NCBI GenBank assembly: GCA_003520205.1 | Contig: DOVG01000089.1 | Span: 1 to 17,052 of the forward strand | Direction of reading: 5' to 3' | Length of the DNA stretch: 17,052 bases | From: Lachnospiraceae bacterium | GTDB lineage: Bacteria > Bacillota > Clostridia > Lachnospirales > Lachnospiraceae | Shown here: in pieces, positions 14,996 to 17,052 of the stretch | How the letters are laid out: each line of letters opens with the position of its first letter | How positions within the stretch are numbered: the stretch's first letter is position 1 | The notes under the pieces: generated by a model | What the model saw: only the letters and a program-made list of their open reading frames with translations | The model's database searches: none | Told to the model about the DNA's origin: nothing | Position numbers and translations under genes: made by a program

Positions 14996-17052
14996 ATGGC
15001 AGACTCAAAGGGATTCTATTTTGACAAAGTAAGAGCTGCTGCAGATATGACAGAACGTCTGGTTATTCAGGGCTACATACTTGATGGTTTTCTTGATAAA
15101 GTGCGCCCCAGGGCGGCTGTTTTCATAGGCTCAAAGCCAGCCAGAGCACTAAATGTCAAACTGGAAGTAGTTAAGCTTCCACCGCTTTATACAAGAAGAC
15201 GTGATGGAAATACCATGTCATATCTGGCATTTTTCTATGTAGATATGCAGGATGTCTCCAAAAGGCTTGCCGAGACAAGCGGAGCGAAGCTGGTAGTTAT
15301 TACAGAGAATAAGGACAGGGAGAGAACACTTATCTATAAGGGCTCTCTGAGTAAACTCAGAGAGATGGTTTATTCTTTTTCCTTTAATATAAATGACGCA
15401 TATATACATGATGGGAAGACCTTTATAGGTGGATGGATAGGCGGCGATTCGTCGACAGTCATTAAAATCGAAGGAAAGAAGAATAAGAAGAGTTCTTCTT
15501 ACGAGGAAGTAGGTATAGATGGTACTTCAAGAGTGGGAAATGAGAAGTATGCAGGACCTCTTGGATATCAGATAGAAAGAGCCGAGCATCGGGAGATATC
15601 AGTTTTCTATCCGGAGATACCGGAGACAGAGCTTCTTGGTTTTACACTTTATGTAGAAGGTGAGTATTCAAAGCTCAGGATAACCATGTCATATGGAAAT
15701 AAGAGCTATACCAAGGTGATAACAACCGGAAAGAGTAACTTCGAGCTTGATTCTTCGAATACTATCGTAAGATATAGTGGCAAAGTAGTCAGAAATCTGA
15801 AGAATTATGGTGTCAAAGAAACCGTAAATAAAATCAAGCTTCATATGTATCTTCCGGTTCTGACACAGAGCAGAAGATATAATAAATGGATTAATAATGA
15901 GGTGCCTGATAAAGATAAGCAGGATAAGCAAAGAGTTCTTCAAAAAGAATTTGAGTATAGACCGCTTCTGAGTCTGCTCGTTCCACTGTATGAAACTGAA
16001 GAAAACTTTCTGGATGAACTCATAGCTGCTGTACAGAAACAGACCTATGATAACTGGGAGATATGTTTCTCGGACGGAAGCAAAGACAGCAGCAGACTAT
16101 CTGCTATTATTGGAAGGTATTCTGAAAAAGACAGCAGGATTAAGTATATTGCAGAGAAGAAGGGACCGCTTGGTATATCTGAAAATACTAATCAGGCATT
16201 TAAGATAGCAGTCGGTGATTTTGTAGTATTAGGAGATCATGATGATCTGATAGATCCGGATGCATTTTACTGTACAGTAGAAGCAATGAATCAGGAGGGT
16301 GGCAGAGATATAGATGTCATTTATACTGATGAAGATAAGACTAATGCTATAGCAAGTCGAAGGTTTGAGCCGACCATCAAACCGAAGTTTAACCAGATGC
16401 TGCTTGAGAGCTGTAATTACATCACACATATGTTTGTTGTTCGTTCGTCTATAGTTAAGGAAGTGGGCGGATTTAATGAAAAGTGTGATGGCGCACAGGA
16501 TTATGACTTTATTCTCAGGTGTGTAGAGAAGGCTGACAAGGTTCATCATATAAACAGGATTCTATATAGCTGGAGAATCAGTGAGAAGTCAACAGCAGGT
16601 AATCCTAAGGCTAAGATGTATGCCTATAATTCAGGCGTTACAGCGCTTCAGGGACATTATGACAGAATGGGGATAAGGGCTAAGGCTGAAATAGGTGATC
16701 ATCTGGGATACTATCATACCAGATATGAATACGAGGGTAATCCTCTTTTATATGTTGTAATAGTTAATTCGGATGATGAAAAATACAAATGTACCGTAGA
16801 TTCCATAAAATCCAAATCAAGCTTCAGGAATATAGAATATATAAGAGTTGATGCAGATGATAAGCTTACATATGGTCATTTAATTAACAGAGGAATTGAT
16901 GAAGTCCTTATGCTTGCTGCAGGTGATGATGATACAGCCGCAGAAGATATATATGTTGCTTTTATAGAAGCGGGCGTTACCATGATGGGTGAAGATGAAC
17001 TGGCCCAGATGATAGGAGCGCTTACGGTAAGACCTGAAATCAGTGCTATAGG
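14996..17052 (+). CDS. Large multidomain GT2 glycosyltransferase (3' partial)
   Basis: The frame is open from ATG 14996 to the window end (685 codons and two bases). Residues 1-320 are a beta-rich N-terminal region without a signal peptide, of the kind seen before the catalytic domain in large clostridial GT2 proteins. Residues 322-560 are a GT2 domain: RPLLSLLVPLYE (322-333), TYDNWEICFSDGS, the DHDD metal/nucleotide motif (414-417), YTDEDK, and GAQDYDF (499-505) with the acceptor-side Asp residues. From about 586 a second GT-A-like segment begins (LYVVIVNSDDEKY, then MLAAGDDD) and is cut by the window end. Similar double-GT2 proteins build rhamnan or other repeat-unit glycans in the cytoplasm; the sugar is not determinable. 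It has the best ribosome site of the glycan genes, 2 bases after the preceding stop. Confidence 0.9.
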   Translation, partial: MADSKGFYFDKVRAAADMTERLVIQGYILDGFLDKVRPRAAVFIGSKPARALNVKLEVVKLPPLYTRRRDGNTMSYLAFFYVDMQDVSKRLAETSGAKLVVITENKDRERTLIYKGSLSKLREMVYSFSFNINDAYIHDGKTFIGGWIGGDSSTVIKIEGKKNKKSSSYEEVGIDGTSRVGNEKYAGPLGYQIERAEHREISVFYPEIPETELLGFTLYVEGEYSKLRITMSYGNKSYTKVITTGKSNFELDSSNTIVRYSGKVVRNLKNYGVKETVNKIKLHMYLPVLTQSRRYNKWINNEVPDKDKQDKQRVLQKEFEYRPLLSLLVPLYETEENFLDELIAAVQKQTYDNWEICFSDGSKDSSRLSAIIGRYSEKDSRIKYIAEKKGPLGISENTNQAFKIAVGDFVVLGDHDDLIDPDAFYCTVEAMNQEGGRDIDVIYTDEDKTNAIASRRFEPTIKPKFNQMLLESCNYITHMFVVRSSIVKEVGGFNEKCDGAQDYDFILRCVEKADKVHHINRILYSWRISEKSTAGNPKAKMYAYNSGVTALQGHYDRMGIRAKAEIGDHLGYYHTRYEYEGNPLLYVVIVNSDDEKYKCTVDSIKSKSSFRNIEYIRVDADDKLTYGHLINRGIDEVLMLAAGDDDTAAEDIYVAFIEAGVTMMGEDELAQMIGALTVRPEISAI

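Noticed and set aside
1..17052. CRISPR arrays, tRNAs, insertion sequences, attachment sites
   Set aside because: No evenly spaced direct repeats, cloverleaf sequences, transposase frames or terminal inverted repeats were seen; the repeated stretches found are explained by paralogous genes.

Overview
This window looks like part of a surface-glycan or teichoic-acid-like assembly locus from a Gram-positive Firmicute, most likely a Lachnospiraceae member of the Butyrivibrio/Pseudobutyrivibrio type. The reasons are the AT-rich composition with heavy AGA and ATA codon use, strong AGGAGG-type ribosome sites, Sec signal peptides without outer-membrane features, LTA-synthase-like enzymes, a choline-binding-type cell-wall repeat, and GT2 proteins with long beta-rich N-termini. 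The assignment is inference; there is no rRNA or marker gene here. All eleven main genes are on the + strand, with gaps of at most 56 bases or with overlaps, so the window reads as one long operon-like block cut at both ends. I found no tRNA, rRNA, CRISPR array, insertion sequence or convincing intergenic terminator, and no gene-free stretch over 60 bases.

Layout. Positions 1-1884 hold the end of an AMP-forming ligase fused to a nitroreductase. Two related secreted, lysine-rich beta proteins follow (1931-2719 and 2776-3555). Next come a polyprenyl-phosphate-type GT2 (3571-4500) and a large GT-C-like membrane protein (4504-6396). Two tandem LTA synthase/OpgB-like phosphoglycerol transferases (6413-8230 and 8241-10082) precede a DUF4422 glycosyltransferase that starts at GTG (10067-10852). 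Then come two genes (10856-11959 and 11959-13722) that together resemble one GT-C/DUF6077-like membrane protein split in two; the second half carries an added cell-wall-binding repeat and a metallo-beta-lactamase-fold hydrolase. A shorter one-piece paralog of that membrane protein follows (13743-14993), and finally a very large GT2 protein that runs off the window (from 14996).

Working model (inference). The GT2 at 3571 would load a sugar onto undecaprenyl phosphate, and the GT-C-like membrane proteins would use such donors outside the cell. The DUF4422 and large GT2 enzymes would build the chain in the cytoplasm. The paired LTA-synthase-like enzymes would add or polymerise glycerol phosphate from phosphatidylglycerol. 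The exported hydrolase fused to a wall-binding repeat could trim phosphodiester substituents, by analogy with the pneumococcal phosphorylcholine esterase Pce, and the basic secreted proteins could associate with the finished anionic polymer. The most unusual items are the split and fused GT-C/wall-repeat/hydrolase gene and the ligase-nitroreductase fusion. Three separate families also occur as paralog pairs in one locus.
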